Below are positions 24,938 through 33,563 of a stretch of DNA of 64,000 nucleotides, piece by piece (within the stretch, counting starts at the first letter, position 1; every line of letters starts with the position of its first letter). The stretch comes from Alloactinosynnema sp. L-07. GTDB lineage: Bacteria; Actinomycetota; Actinomycetes; Mycobacteriales; Pseudonocardiaceae. The notes beneath the pieces were generated by a model. The model saw only the letters and a program-made list of their open reading frames with translations. It was not told the DNA's origin and ran no database searches. The position numbers and the translations under genes are program-made. The stretch spans positions 7,254,001-7,318,000 of the forward strand of contig NZ_LN850107.1 of assembly GCF_900070365.1 (NCBI RefSeq), in the 5' to 3' direction.

Positions 24938-26434
24938 TCAGGCGAAGAAGTGCTGCCCGGGGGTGAGCACGCGGTCCGGGTCGTAGCGCCGCTTGAGGTC
25001 GAGCAGGCGCGAGTACTGGCCGCCGAAGTGCGCCTTCCACTCGGCCGGGGTCATGCCAGGGATCGCGCCCACGGTGTAGCGCTTGCCGCCCATGGGCTTG
25101 CTCAGGTCGTAGAGCCTGCGGTTCTGGTCGAGCATGCGCTGCAGGTTCGGGTCGTTCGGGAACGGGAAGCGCAGCAGGTCGAACAGCCACAGCCGCTCGT
25201 CGCTGGTCTCCGGCAGCATGAAGAACGGGTGCGTCAGCTTCGACCGGTAGAACGGGTACAGACCGGAGAAGCCGACACCCATGTCCGACGGCTGCAGGTC
25301 CGCCACGACGTGCGGGATGTACTGCTGGATCGTCGAGGACGGCAGGACGATGCTCAGCCACGGCTTCGGCGCCTGCCAGAAGCCGTTCGCCTTGAGCCAG
25401 TCCTCGATCCCGTCGAGCCGGAAGTACCAGTCCGTGTAGGACATCTCGGAGATCTGGATGTCGGCGCGGGTGTCGCGCAGGTCGGCGAGGATCGCGGCCT
25501 GGTCCGGCGGGGTCGTGGTCCAGTAGACGGCGGCCTCGACCTTGTATCGCCAGCCCGAGTCGTCCGGCTTGCGGACGATCTCACCTGACTGGTGGGTCAG
25601 GCGGTTCTCGACCATGATCTTTTCCGAGTCGGCGTGGAACGTGGCCATGTCCTCGTAGAACAGGGTCATCACCAGCGCGTTGGTGTGCGCGGGCGCCAGC
25701 TTGATCAGCGCCTTGGTGATGATGCCGAACTGGCCCGCGCCCGCGACAGCCGCCGCGAACAGGTCCGACCGCGTCGTCTTCGAGACCCGCAGGATGTCGC
25801 CGGTGCCGGTGACGATCTCGATGGCCTCCACGGTGTCGGCGAACAGGCCGTGCTTCTGCACCTGGCCGCCGATGCCGCCGACGCTGATCACGCCGCCGAT
25901 CGACAGGTTCAGGTAGTCGGTGGTGCCGACCGGGGTCAGGCCCTGCGCGAGCGCGGCGTCGGTGAGCTGGCGGATGGTGACACCGCTGTCGACCCAGGCC
26001 CGCCCGTTGGAGATGTAGTGGATCTTGTTGAACTTGCGCTGGTCGATGGCGATGCCGCCGGGCACCAGCGCCTGGCCGTAGCTGGAGTGCGACTCGAGGT
26101 CGGGGCTGCGCCCGCTCTGGCCGTTCATCGCCACGGTCAGCCGGTTGCGCCGGGCCCAGGTGATGATCTTGCTGACGTCCTGAACCGACCCAGGGCGCAG
26201 CACCGCGCGCGGGGCACCGGTGATCAGCTCACCGAAGTCCTTGCTGAAGTTCCCCAGCGCCGGGCTGTAGGTCTCCAGCACGCCGTCGAGCGCGGGGACG
26301 GGGGTGACCCCGGGGGCCTGCGCCTGGGCGGCGGTGACGAACGCCGAGTTCGCCGCGCTCCACCCGACGATGGTGGCGGCCGTCGTCGCGGCGGCGCCCT
26401 TCAGGACGCCGCGACGCGATAATCCACTACTCAT
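24938..26434 (-). CDS. Tat-exported FAD-linked oxidase (cytokinin dehydrogenase-like)
   Basis: The 498-residue protein has a Tat signal (SRRGVLKGAAATTAATIVGW, AQA cleavage) and an FAD_binding_4 (PCMH-type) domain (about 70-240: LNLSIGGVISVGGIGGQ, EIVTGTGD) followed by a cytokinin-dehydrogenase-like substrate domain ending in YDPDRVLTPGQHFF. In the first FAD loop the His used for covalent FAD in many relatives (GHS) reads GRS, so FAD is probably not covalently bound at that site. It lies 14 bases after a monooxygenase gene in the same operon. Confidence 0.75.
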   Translation of the reverse strand: MSSGLSRRGVLKGAAATTAATIVGWSAANSAFVTAAQAQAPGVTPVPALDGVLETYSPALGNFSKDFGELITGAPRAVLRPGSVQDVSKIITWARRNRLTVAMNGQSGRSPDLESHSSYGQALVPGGIAIDQRKFNKIHYISNGRAWVDSGVTIRQLTDAALAQGLTPVGTTDYLNLSIGGVISVGGIGGQVQKHGLFADTVEAIEIVTGTGDILRVSKTTRSDLFAAAVAGAGQFGIITKALIKLAPAHTNALVMTLFYEDMATFHADSEKIMVENRLTHQSGEIVRKPDDSGWRYKVEAAVYWTTTPPDQAAILADLRDTRADIQISEMSYTDWYFRLDGIEDWLKANGFWQAPKPWLSIVLPSSTIQQYIPHVVADLQPSDMGVGFSGLYPFYRSKLTHPFFMLPETSDERLWLFDLLRFPFPNDPNLQRMLDQNRRLYDLSKPMGGKRYTVGAIPGMTPAEWKAHFGGQYSRLLDLKRRYDPDRVLTPGQHFFA

Positions 26435-26448
26435 TGCTCTCTCCACGT

Positions 26449-27984
26449 TCACTGTGATTTCACCGGAAGCCCGACGGTGGTGGCGATCCGGTACGCGCCG
26501 AGGTCGACCTTCTTGGTCGCTTTGCGGAACCGCCACGTGTAGGTCGGCCAGATAGAGGGGTTTCGGCCGGAGCCGTCCTGGTACCAGCTGACGCAGCCGC
26601 CCGCGGTCCACACCGTGCCTTCGAGCTTGGCGTCGAGCGCGGTGTTGTAGGCCTGCTGCGCCTCCGAGCGCACCTCGACGCTGGCCAGTTCGCGCTTGTC
26701 CATGACCTTCAGCGCGTCGACGACGTGCGCGATCTGCGCCTCGATCATCACCGTCTGGGAGGAGTGGCCCAGCGTGGTGTTGGGGCCGAGCAGCATGAAC
26801 AGGTTCGGGAATCCCGTGACCGTGGTGCCCGCGTAGGCGGACATGCCCGTGCTCCACGCGTCGGCGAGCTGGACGCCGTCGCGGCCCCAGATCCGGCGCG
26901 CGACCGGGCGGTCGGTGGCGGAGAAGCCCGTGCCCAGGATGATCGCGTCGACCTCACGCGAGGTGCCGTCGGCGGTGACGACCGAGCTGCCGTCGACGCG
27001 CACGATGGCGTCGGTGACAAGCTCCACATTGGGCTGCTGCAGCGCCGGGTACCAGGTGTTGGAGAACAGCAGGCGCTTGCAGCCCGCGGCGTAGTTCGGC
27101 GTGAGCTTCGCCCGCAACACCGGGTCCTTGACCTGCTTCTTGAGGTTCTTCTCGGCCATGCCGGTGATGGTCTTGGCCGCGATGTTGGGCCGCGCCAGCA
27201 TGAAGGCCAGGATCTCGCGGCCCCACATGTTGAAGTTGCGGCGGAAGCGCTGGTAGCCCGGCACGTTCTTGCGCAGCGCGAACTGCAGCTTGTTGGTGGT
27301 CTTGTCGGCCTTCGGGCCCACCCACGGCGCGGTGCGCTGGTGCACGAACAGCTGCCCGACCTCGGGCTGGATCTTCGGCACGAACTGGATCGCCGACGCG
27401 CCGGTGCCGATGACGGCGACCCGCTTGCCCTTGAGGTCGAAGTCGTGGTCCCACGTGGCCGAGTGGAACTTGGCGCCGGGGAAGGACTCCAGGCCCTCGA
27501 TGTCGGGCATCACCGGGTCGGACAGGTAGCCCGTGCCGGTGACCAGGACCTGCGCGGTGACGTCGCCGCCGCTGGTCTCGATGTGCCAGCGGCGCTCGGT
27601 GTCGTCCCAGCGCGCGCCGACCAGCTCGTGGCGGAAACGGATGTGCGGGCGGACGCCGAACTTCTCGGCGCACTCCTTGAGGTAGGCGAACACCTCGTCG
27701 CGCTTGCCGAAGGTGGTGGTCCAGTTCGGATTCCGCGCGAAGGAGAACGAGTACAGCAGCGACATCACGTCGCACGCGCAGCCAGGGTAGGAGTTGTCGC
27801 GCCAGGTGCCCCCGACCTCGTCGGCGCGCTCCAGCACCACGAAGTCGTCGATGCCCTGCTGCTTGAGCCGGATCGCCATGCCCAGCCCGGAGAACCCGGT
27901 GCCGATCACCGCGACACGGAAGTGGGGGACCCGGCTGCCCGAGCCCTCGGCCGGGGGTTCGACCCGGTTGATCGTCCTGGTCAT
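26449..27984 (-). CDS. Flavin monooxygenase of Baeyer-Villiger type
   Basis: The 511-residue protein has two Rossmann motifs (VIGTGFSGLG near residue 27 and VIGTGASAIQ near 192) that flank the Baeyer-Villiger fingerprint FPGAKFHSATWD (FxGxxxHxxxWD). It should use FAD and NADPH to insert oxygen next to a ketone or oxidise a heteroatom. It is co-transcribed with a CFA-type methyltransferase 10 bases upstream and the Tat-exported oxidase downstream. Substrate unknown. Confidence 0.85.
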   Translation of the reverse strand: MTRTINRVEPPAEGSGSRVPHFRVAVIGTGFSGLGMAIRLKQQGIDDFVVLERADEVGGTWRDNSYPGCACDVMSLLYSFSFARNPNWTTTFGKRDEVFAYLKECAEKFGVRPHIRFRHELVGARWDDTERRWHIETSGGDVTAQVLVTGTGYLSDPVMPDIEGLESFPGAKFHSATWDHDFDLKGKRVAVIGTGASAIQFVPKIQPEVGQLFVHQRTAPWVGPKADKTTNKLQFALRKNVPGYQRFRRNFNMWGREILAFMLARPNIAAKTITGMAEKNLKKQVKDPVLRAKLTPNYAAGCKRLLFSNTWYPALQQPNVELVTDAIVRVDGSSVVTADGTSREVDAIILGTGFSATDRPVARRIWGRDGVQLADAWSTGMSAYAGTTVTGFPNLFMLLGPNTTLGHSSQTVMIEAQIAHVVDALKVMDKRELASVEVRSEAQQAYNTALDAKLEGTVWTAGGCVSWYQDGSGRNPSIWPTYTWRFRKATKKVDLGAYRIATTVGLPVKSQ

Positions 27985-27994
27985 GTCGGTGCTC

Positions 27995-28891
27995 CTAGCC
28001 GCGCCGGGTGAGGGTGATGCGGAAGTTGTTGAAGATGCCGTCCTCGAGGGTGTAGGCGAAGATGTCCAGGTAGCGCTCGAAGCGCTGGACGATCTCCGCA
28101 CCCTCCATGGCGACGGCCTCGTCGCGGCGCTCGGCCAGCAACTCCAGCCAGACGCGGCACGCGCGGGCGAACGACAGTGGCTCGTTGACGATCTCGTCGA
28201 TCACGAACAGCGACTCCGCGCCCGCGGCCAGGTCCTGCAGCTTCGGGATGTAGCAGCCCTTGAACTCCTCGCGCTGCAAGAACTTCAGGTCGTCGATGAG
28301 CTCGCGCTTCAGCGGCGGGTTCTCGATGGTCATGATGTGCAGCACCAGCTTGCCGCCCGGCTTGAGCAGGGTGTGGCACTGCTGGAAGAACGCGCGGAAG
28401 CGGCGGGTGCGCTCCTTGGGCGGCAGGGTGGAGAGCACGAAGTGCTCCAGGGCGTTGATGCAGAACGCGGAGTCGTAGGGCTCGTCGGTCTTGTGGTCCT
28501 CCCACGACTCGACGTGCACGGTGACCTTGGCGTTGCCCAGGGAGTTGATGAACTCCTCCTGGGTGCGCGACAGCGTCACGCCGACGGCCTGCTCCGCGCC
28601 GTGGACGCGGGTGACCCGGTCGAGCATGGTGCCCCAGCCGCAGCCGATGTCGAGCACACGCTTGGCGCCCCCGGCGCCCGCCAGCTCGATGAACTTGTCG
28701 AGCTTGCGCTCCTGGGCGAGGTCGTGCAGGCCGTAGAGGTCTTCGCCCTCGTTCCAGTAGCCGCCCGAGTACATCATGGCCGGGCCGAGCAGCAGCCGGT
28801 AGAAGTCGTTGCTGACCTCGTAGTGGTGCCGGATCGCGTCGACCTCAGGGTTGATCACCTTGTTCTCTGCCCCACCTGTCACCGCAGTCAT
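27995..28891 (-). CDS. Cyclopropane-fatty-acid-synthase-type methyltransferase
   Basis: The 298-residue protein has the family pattern: HYEVSNDFYRLLLGPAMMYS, SAM motif VLDIGCGWGT (about 77-86), GVTLSRTQ and INALEHFV. It methylates or cyclopropanates lipids or a small molecule using SAM. It is about 90 residues shorter than CFA synthase proper, closer to small-molecule or mycolate-type members. First gene of the minus-strand operon; its promoter must lie in the 192 bases before the ACP gene at 29084. Confidence 0.8.
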   Translation of the reverse strand: MTAVTGGAENKVINPEVDAIRHHYEVSNDFYRLLLGPAMMYSGGYWNEGEDLYGLHDLAQERKLDKFIELAGAGGAKRVLDIGCGWGTMLDRVTRVHGAEQAVGVTLSRTQEEFINSLGNAKVTVHVESWEDHKTDEPYDSAFCINALEHFVLSTLPPKERTRRFRAFFQQCHTLLKPGGKLVLHIMTIENPPLKRELIDDLKFLQREEFKGCYIPKLQDLAAGAESLFVIDEIVNEPLSFARACRVWLELLAERRDEAVAMEGAEIVQRFERYLDIFAYTLEDGIFNNFRITLTRRG

Positions 28892-29083
28892 GCCAAAACC
28901 CCTTTTCCACGTTTCCTGGCCGTGTGACGCCTCTGCGGTCTGTAGGTAAGCGCGACCCGTGCAACAGCGGCGCAACACGCAGGGAGTTGCGGCTTCGTTG
29001 CGCTTGTGCCGGTTACATCCGTCAAGGACCTCGCCGCACCAGGAGGCGGCGCGAGACGAACGCGACTGTGAGGAGCGACGAAG

Positions 29084-29335
29084 ATGGAACTGCCCAACGT
29101 CGAAGAACTGGCCACCCAGCTGGCGGCCGTGTCGGGTGCCGAGAACGTCGATGTCGACGCCCCGCTGCTGCAGCTCGCCGATGTGGACTCGCTGGACCTC
29201 ATGGAGTGGCTCTACGGCTTCCAGAACAAGTACCCGCACATCCCGGCCGACGAGTCGCTGTTCAAGGACATCGACGACACCACCACCCTGCGCGCCGTCC
29301 ACGAGCGGCTGATGGCCCTCGTCCCCGCGAACTAA
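29084..29335 (+). CDS. Acyl carrier protein
   Basis: The 83-residue acidic protein carries the phosphopantetheine site DVDSLDLMEW with Ser36. It is the first gene of the biosynthetic cluster, ten bases ahead of the KAS III gene, so the two probably act together in starter-unit condensation, like the RedQ/RedP pair in prodiginine clusters (analogy). Confidence 0.85.
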   Translation: MELPNVEELATQLAAVSGAENVDVDAPLLQLADVDSLDLMEWLYGFQNKYPHIPADESLFKDIDDTTTLRAVHERLMALVPAN

Positions 29336-29345
29336 GGCGCGGGCC

Positions 29346-30335
29346 GTGAACGGCTTCGACATCGCCGGGTGGGGTGTCAGCGTCCCGGAAACCGTCCTGA
29401 CCAGCGTCGAGCTGGCCGACCGGCTGGGCGTCGACGAGGACTGGATCGTCAGCCGGTGCGGCATCCGGGAGCGGCGGATCGTCGGCCCCGGCCAGACCAC
29501 CGCGTCACTGGCCATCGAGGCGGGCCGCAGGGCACTGGAGAAGGCCGGGCTCACCGGCGCCGACATCGCCCACCTCATCGTGGCCACCGCGACGCCGGAG
29601 CAGCTCTCCCCGGCGACGTCGGCGTTCGTGCACCACGAGCTCGGGATCGCGGGCAGCGCGCACGACGTCAACGCCGAGTGCTCCGGTTTCGTGTACTCGC
29701 TGATGACGGCGGCGGGTTGGATGCTGATGGACCCGCGGCCGATCCTGATCATCGGGTCGGACACGCACTCGCTCACGGTCAATCCGGAGGACCGGGATCT
29801 GAGCATCCTGGTCGGCGACGGCGCTGGCGCGATCGTGCTGACCCCCAGCCCGGACACGTGGATCCGCGCGTGGAACCTGGGTGCCGACGGGTCCAAGCAC
29901 GACAGTCTCAAGGTGGTGGCGGGCGGGGCCAGGATGCCCACCACGGCCGAGACCGTCGAGCAGGGCCTGCACTACGCCAAGATCAACGGCAACGAGATCT
30001 ACCTCAACGCCGTCCGGTTCACCGTGCGTACCGTGCGGGCCACGTTGGAGCAGGCCAAGGTGGGGGTGGCCGACATCGACCACATCGTCCCGCACCAGGC
30101 CAACATCAGGATCATCAACTCGATCCTCAGCCACACCGGGCTCGATCCCGCGAAGCTGGTCACCAACCTCGACCGGTACGGCAACACCGCCTCCGCGTCG
30201 ATCCCGCTGGCCCTGGCCGAGGCACTGGACGCCGGTCGGATCAACAACGGCGACCTGGTGCTGCTCGCGGGCTTCGGCGCCGGGATGACGTGGGGTTCGG
30301 TGCTGCTGGAGTGGGGTGGGGTGCGCAATGGGTAA
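29346..30335 (+). CDS. 3-oxoacyl-ACP synthase III (KAS III, FabH family)
   Basis: The 329-residue protein has the complete KAS III triad: Cys112 (AECSGF), His250 (PHQAN) and Asn280 (YGNTAS). It condenses an acyl-CoA starter with malonyl-ACP. The GTG start lies ten bases after the ACP stop. Its C-terminus EWGGVRNG overlaps a micro-ORF that repeats the junction with the next gene. Confidence 0.9.
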   Translation: MNGFDIAGWGVSVPETVLTSVELADRLGVDEDWIVSRCGIRERRIVGPGQTTASLAIEAGRRALEKAGLTGADIAHLIVATATPEQLSPATSAFVHHELGIAGSAHDVNAECSGFVYSLMTAAGWMLMDPRPILIIGSDTHSLTVNPEDRDLSILVGDGAGAIVLTPSPDTWIRAWNLGADGSKHDSLKVVAGGARMPTTAETVEQGLHYAKINGNEIYLNAVRFTVRTVRATLEQAKVGVADIDHIVPHQANIRIINSILSHTGLDPAKLVTNLDRYGNTASASIPLALAEALDAGRINNGDLVLLAGFGAGMTWGSVLLEWGGVRNG

Positions 30336-30411
30336 GGCGGGAACGCGCGCTGTGATGGAGCGGGTGCTAGCCACTACCGACGCCGAGTGGGGTGGGGTGC
30401 GCAATGGGTAA
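30328..30411 (+). CDS. Hybrid micro-ORF at the KAS III/FabG junction
   Basis: An ATG at 30328 overlaps the KAS III stop exactly as the real FabG start overlaps the micro-ORF stop. The 27-codon frame begins MGKAG (like FabG, MGKAGSRPE) and ends EWGGVRNG (like the end of KAS III). It is a tandem duplication of the gene junction with about 76-bp period. Whether it is translated or only a scar is unknown. Confidence 0.6.
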   Translation: MGKAGTRAVMERVLATTDAEWGGVRNG

Positions 30412-31150
30412 GGCGGGATCGCGTCCGGAGCAGCCGGTGGCTCTGGTCACCGGGGCCTCCGGCGGCCTTGGTCAGTCGCTGGCGATGGAACTCGACGCCC
30501 TCGGCTGTCGGGTGGCGGTGCACTACAACAGCTCGCGCGACCGTGCTCTCGCGGTCGCCGAGAAGCTGGAGAACCCGTCGGTCGTCGTCGGCGGCTCGGT
30601 CGCGTCGTATGAGGCGGTCGTGGCCATGTACGCGGAGATCACCGAGGCGTTGGGCCCCGTGGACGTGCTGGTGAACAACGGCGCGATCCGCAAGGACGGC
30701 CTGATGGCGATGCAGTCCCCGGACGACTGGCGGGAGGTGATCGAGACGAACCTGATCGGCACGTTCCACACCGCGCGGGTCTGTGTCGGTCACATGCTCC
30801 GCCAGCGCTGGGGACGGGTGGTCAACATCGTGTCCCCGTCCGGCATCATCGCCACCGCGGGCCAAACGGCCTACGGCGCGTCGAAGTCGGGTGTCATCGG
30901 GTTCACCCGGACCCTGGCGGCCGAGTGCGGTCGTCGGGGCGTCACGGTGAACGCGCTGTCGCCGGGCTTCATGATCACGGAGATGACCAAGGACCTGTCG
31001 GACCAGGTGCAGAACGCGATCAAGGAGAAGTGCCCGGTCCCGCGCTTCGGCACGACCGAGGAGGTCGCCCGCAGCATGTCCCTGTTCCTGGACGCGGACT
31101 ACATGACGGGCCAGGTGGTGAGCATCGACGGTGGCGTGAGCGTCACCTGA
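30404..31150 (+). CDS. 3-oxoacyl-ACP reductase (FabG-like SDR)
   Basis: The 248-residue short-chain dehydrogenase has the cofactor motif TGASGGLGQ (about 16-24), NNGAIR, catalytic Ser in VSPSG and YGASKSG (Tyr-x3-Lys), and the C-terminal GQVVSIDGGVSVT. It should reduce 3-oxoacyl-ACP intermediates with NADPH. It is translationally coupled to the preceding frame through the duplicated junction and ends in a strong terminator hairpin. Confidence 0.85.
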   Translation: MGKAGSRPEQPVALVTGASGGLGQSLAMELDALGCRVAVHYNSSRDRALAVAEKLENPSVVVGGSVASYEAVVAMYAEITEALGPVDVLVNNGAIRKDGLMAMQSPDDWREVIETNLIGTFHTARVCVGHMLRQRWGRVVNIVSPSGIIATAGQTAYGASKSGVIGFTRTLAAECGRRGVTVNALSPGFMITEMTKDLSDQVQNAIKEKCPVPRFGTTEEVARSMSLFLDADYMTGQVVSIDGGVSVT

Positions 31151-31155
31151 GCAGT

Positions 31156-31192
31156 CCGTCCCGGGGGTTGAGCCGCTTCGCCCCCGGGACGG
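31156..31192 (+). terminator. Terminator after the FabG-like gene
   Basis: CCGTCCCGGGGG pairs exactly with CCCCCGGGACGG, followed by GCCTTC. It separates the ACP-KAS III-FabG unit from the carboxylase gene, which therefore needs its own promoter in 31193-31351. Confidence 0.7.
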
Positions 31193-31351
31193 GCCTTCAG
31201 TGTTTGAGGTCGGTGAGGAACGTCGACCAGGGGGCGTGGGTGATTCTCCCTCATTCCTTCCAGGGACAACCCCTGCTGTTGCGCCGTGCTTGCGCTGTCG
31301 AAGATTCAATGAAGGTCCTGCCCGCAGCCAAAAGCGAGGAAGTGAGCACTC

Positions 31352-32956
31352 GTGACAGCGCTTGCCGACCCGTCCGCCGAAGGCGAACTAGCCGCTCTGT
31401 CCACTGTGGACGACATGGCCGCCAGGGTGCGGGAGCTCCGTCTCAAACGGAGCAAGGCGTACGACGGGCCGAGCGTGGCGGCGACGGAGGCGCAGCACGC
31501 GCGGCGTAAGCTCACTGTTCGGGAGCGGCTCGACATTCTGCTCGATCCGGGTTCCTTCAACGAGATCGAGACTCTGCGCACGCACCGCGCGACCGGGTTC
31601 GGGATGGCTGACCGCAAGCCGCCCGGGGATGGGGTGGTCATCGGGTGGGGGACGATCGAGGGGCGGACGGTTTTCGTCCACGCGCACGACTTTCGGGTGT
31701 TCGGCGGTTCCCTCGGTGAGGCGCACGCGCAGAAGATTCACAAGATCATGGACTTGGCCGAGTCCACTGGGGCGCCGCTGATCGGGCTCAATGACGGGGC
31801 GGGCGCGCGCATCCAGGAAGGTGTGACCGCGCTGGCGGGGTACGGCGGGATCTTCCGGCGCAACGTGCGGATGTCCGGTGTGGTCCCGCAGATCAGCGTG
31901 ATGCTCGGCCCGTGCGCGGGCGGCGCGGCCTACTCGCCCGCGTTGACCGACTTCGTGTTCATGGTCCGCGATGTCGCCCAGATGTTCGTGACCGGGCCGG
32001 ACGTCGTCCACGCGGTCACCGGTGAGCAGGTCTCCCACGACGAACTCGGCGGCGCCGACGTTCATGGCGGCACCGGGGTCGCCACCTTCGTCCACGATGA
32101 CGAGGAGAGCTGCCTGCTCGACGTGCGCTACTTGGTCGGCCTGCTGCCGTCGAACAACCAGCAGCCGCCGCCGACGTTCGCGGCCACCGACCCGGCCGGC
32201 CGACGCACCGACGCCCTGGCCGACATCGTCCCTGTCGAGCCGGGCCGCGCGTATGACATGCGGGACGTGGTCGCCGAGCTGGTTGACGACGGCGAATACA
32301 TCGAACTGCACGAGACCTGGGCGACCAATGTCGTGTGCGCGCTGGCCCGTATCGATGGCACGACAGTAGGGGTTGTGGCGAATCAGCCGAGCTCGCTGGC
32401 GGGCGTGCTTGACATCGCCTCCGCGGAGAAGGCGGCCCGGTTCGTCCAAACCTGCGACGCGTTCAACATCGCGCTGGTGACGCTGGTGGACGTGCCCGGG
32501 TTCCTGCCCGGCACCGACCAGGAGCACAACGGGCTGATCAGGCACGGTGCCAAGCTGCTCTACGCCTACTGCGCCGCGACCGTGCCGCGGGTCCAGGTGA
32601 TCTTGCGCAAGGCCTACGGCGGCGCGTACATCGTCATGGACTCCCGCTCGATCGGGGCGGACCTGTCCTACGCGTGGCCGACGAACGAGATCGCCGTCAT
32701 GGGGGCCGAGGGCGCGGCCAATGTGGTCTTCCGCAAGGAGATCGCCGCGGCGGCCGACCCGGAGGCGACCCGCGCGCTGCGGATCGCCGAGTACCGGCAG
32801 CGACTTGTCCACCCCTATTTCGCGGCCGAGCACGGGCTCGTCGACGACGTCATCGACCCGGCCGAAACCCGCTCGACGGTCGCGCGGGCGCTGGCGATGC
32901 TGCGGACCAAGCGCGCGTCGCTGCCGCACACCAAGCACGGGAACCCGCCGCTGTGA
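31352..32956 (+). CDS. Acyl-CoA carboxylase beta (carboxyltransferase) subunit
   Basis: The 534-residue protein is a complete carboxyltransferase subunit of the actinobacterial AccB/PccB type (GARIQEGV, GPCAGGAAYSPALTDF, VPGFLPGTDQEHNG, KAYGGAY). The position known to set substrate preference (Asp in propionyl-, Ile in acetyl-CoA-preferring enzymes) follows GGAY and is Ile427 here, so malonyl-CoA formation from acetyl-CoA is predicted. The biotin-carrying alpha subunit is not in the window and is likely shared with primary metabolism. The GTG start is preceded by GAGG. Confidence 0.88.
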   Translation: MTALADPSAEGELAALSTVDDMAARVRELRLKRSKAYDGPSVAATEAQHARRKLTVRERLDILLDPGSFNEIETLRTHRATGFGMADRKPPGDGVVIGWGTIEGRTVFVHAHDFRVFGGSLGEAHAQKIHKIMDLAESTGAPLIGLNDGAGARIQEGVTALAGYGGIFRRNVRMSGVVPQISVMLGPCAGGAAYSPALTDFVFMVRDVAQMFVTGPDVVHAVTGEQVSHDELGGADVHGGTGVATFVHDDEESCLLDVRYLVGLLPSNNQQPPPTFAATDPAGRRTDALADIVPVEPGRAYDMRDVVAELVDDGEYIELHETWATNVVCALARIDGTTVGVVANQPSSLAGVLDIASAEKAARFVQTCDAFNIALVTLVDVPGFLPGTDQEHNGLIRHGAKLLYAYCAATVPRVQVILRKAYGGAYIVMDSRSIGADLSYAWPTNEIAVMGAEGAANVVFRKEIAAAADPEATRALRIAEYRQRLVHPYFAAEHGLVDDVIDPAETRSTVARALAMLRTKRASLPHTKHGNPPL

Positions 32957-33177
32957 GCACTGAACCGATCGTGACTCCGGACACCGAGCGCGGAGAGTCG
33001 GCCCTTATGGGCGCCGAGCCGATCTTGACCTCGCAGGCTTGCGACGAGGAGGTCGCCGCGCTCGTCGCCGCACTGGCCGCCGTCGCCCCGTCCACCGGGG
33101 ACCCGCCGTCCCCGGGTCCCCGATGGACGCTCCCGAAGGTGCTGTTCCGCGCGCCGACCGCGTGGGACGCGCCATGA
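32953..33177 (+). CDS. Acyl-CoA carboxylase epsilon subunit
   Basis: A 74-residue protein overlaps the beta-subunit stop by four bases (GTGA). It fits the small epsilon subunits of actinobacterial carboxylases in position, an EEVAALVAALAAV helix, a Pro-rich segment and conserved C-terminal Trp residues. Epsilon subunits stimulate and stabilise the alpha-beta complex. Confidence 0.7.
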   Translation: MSTEPIVTPDTERGESALMGAEPILTSQACDEEVAALVAALAAVAPSTGDPPSPGPRWTLPKVLFRAPTAWDAP

Positions 33178-33563
33178 CGCGAATCCCATTTCTGTTTGCC
33201 TGTTTCCGCAGGGTGTTGCCGGTTTGTGTGAACATTCGCGCAGTATTGAACCGAGACTTTTTATGCCGCGTATACGGTGTCCATCGATTGCTTTCGGCGG
33301 CGTGAACAGTTGATGAGTGCCTGCCAGAGCTGGGCTTGCGAATGGTGTCACGGGCGGATCCATCGCCAGGTCGGAGCACCCCCTATTGGTCCTGTAAGGA
33401 CTATCTCCATTGGTGTTGGAATATTTTGAGAGACCCGGTCCGCGTTGACGCTCGGCTGAGTTGATCTGTAGCATTCGTCCGGTTGCGGGCGTAATGACCG
33501 AGTACCGTGTGCCGCGGTGGTGGGCATTCGCCATTGTGGAGCGTGGTTCTCGGGAGGAGCCCC
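33178..33563 (+). other. Intergenic region before the regulator gene
   Basis: These 386 bases are more AT-rich than the flanks and hold no convincing gene. They presumably contain the promoter of the gene at 33564, which has GGGAGGAG just before its ATG. I could not assign a -35/-10 pair with confidence. Confidence 0.4.

Noticed and set aside
33178..33563. tRNA or small RNA gene in the AT-richer intergenic stretch
   Set aside because: No cloverleaf or conserved TTCGA-type arm was recognisable by eye.
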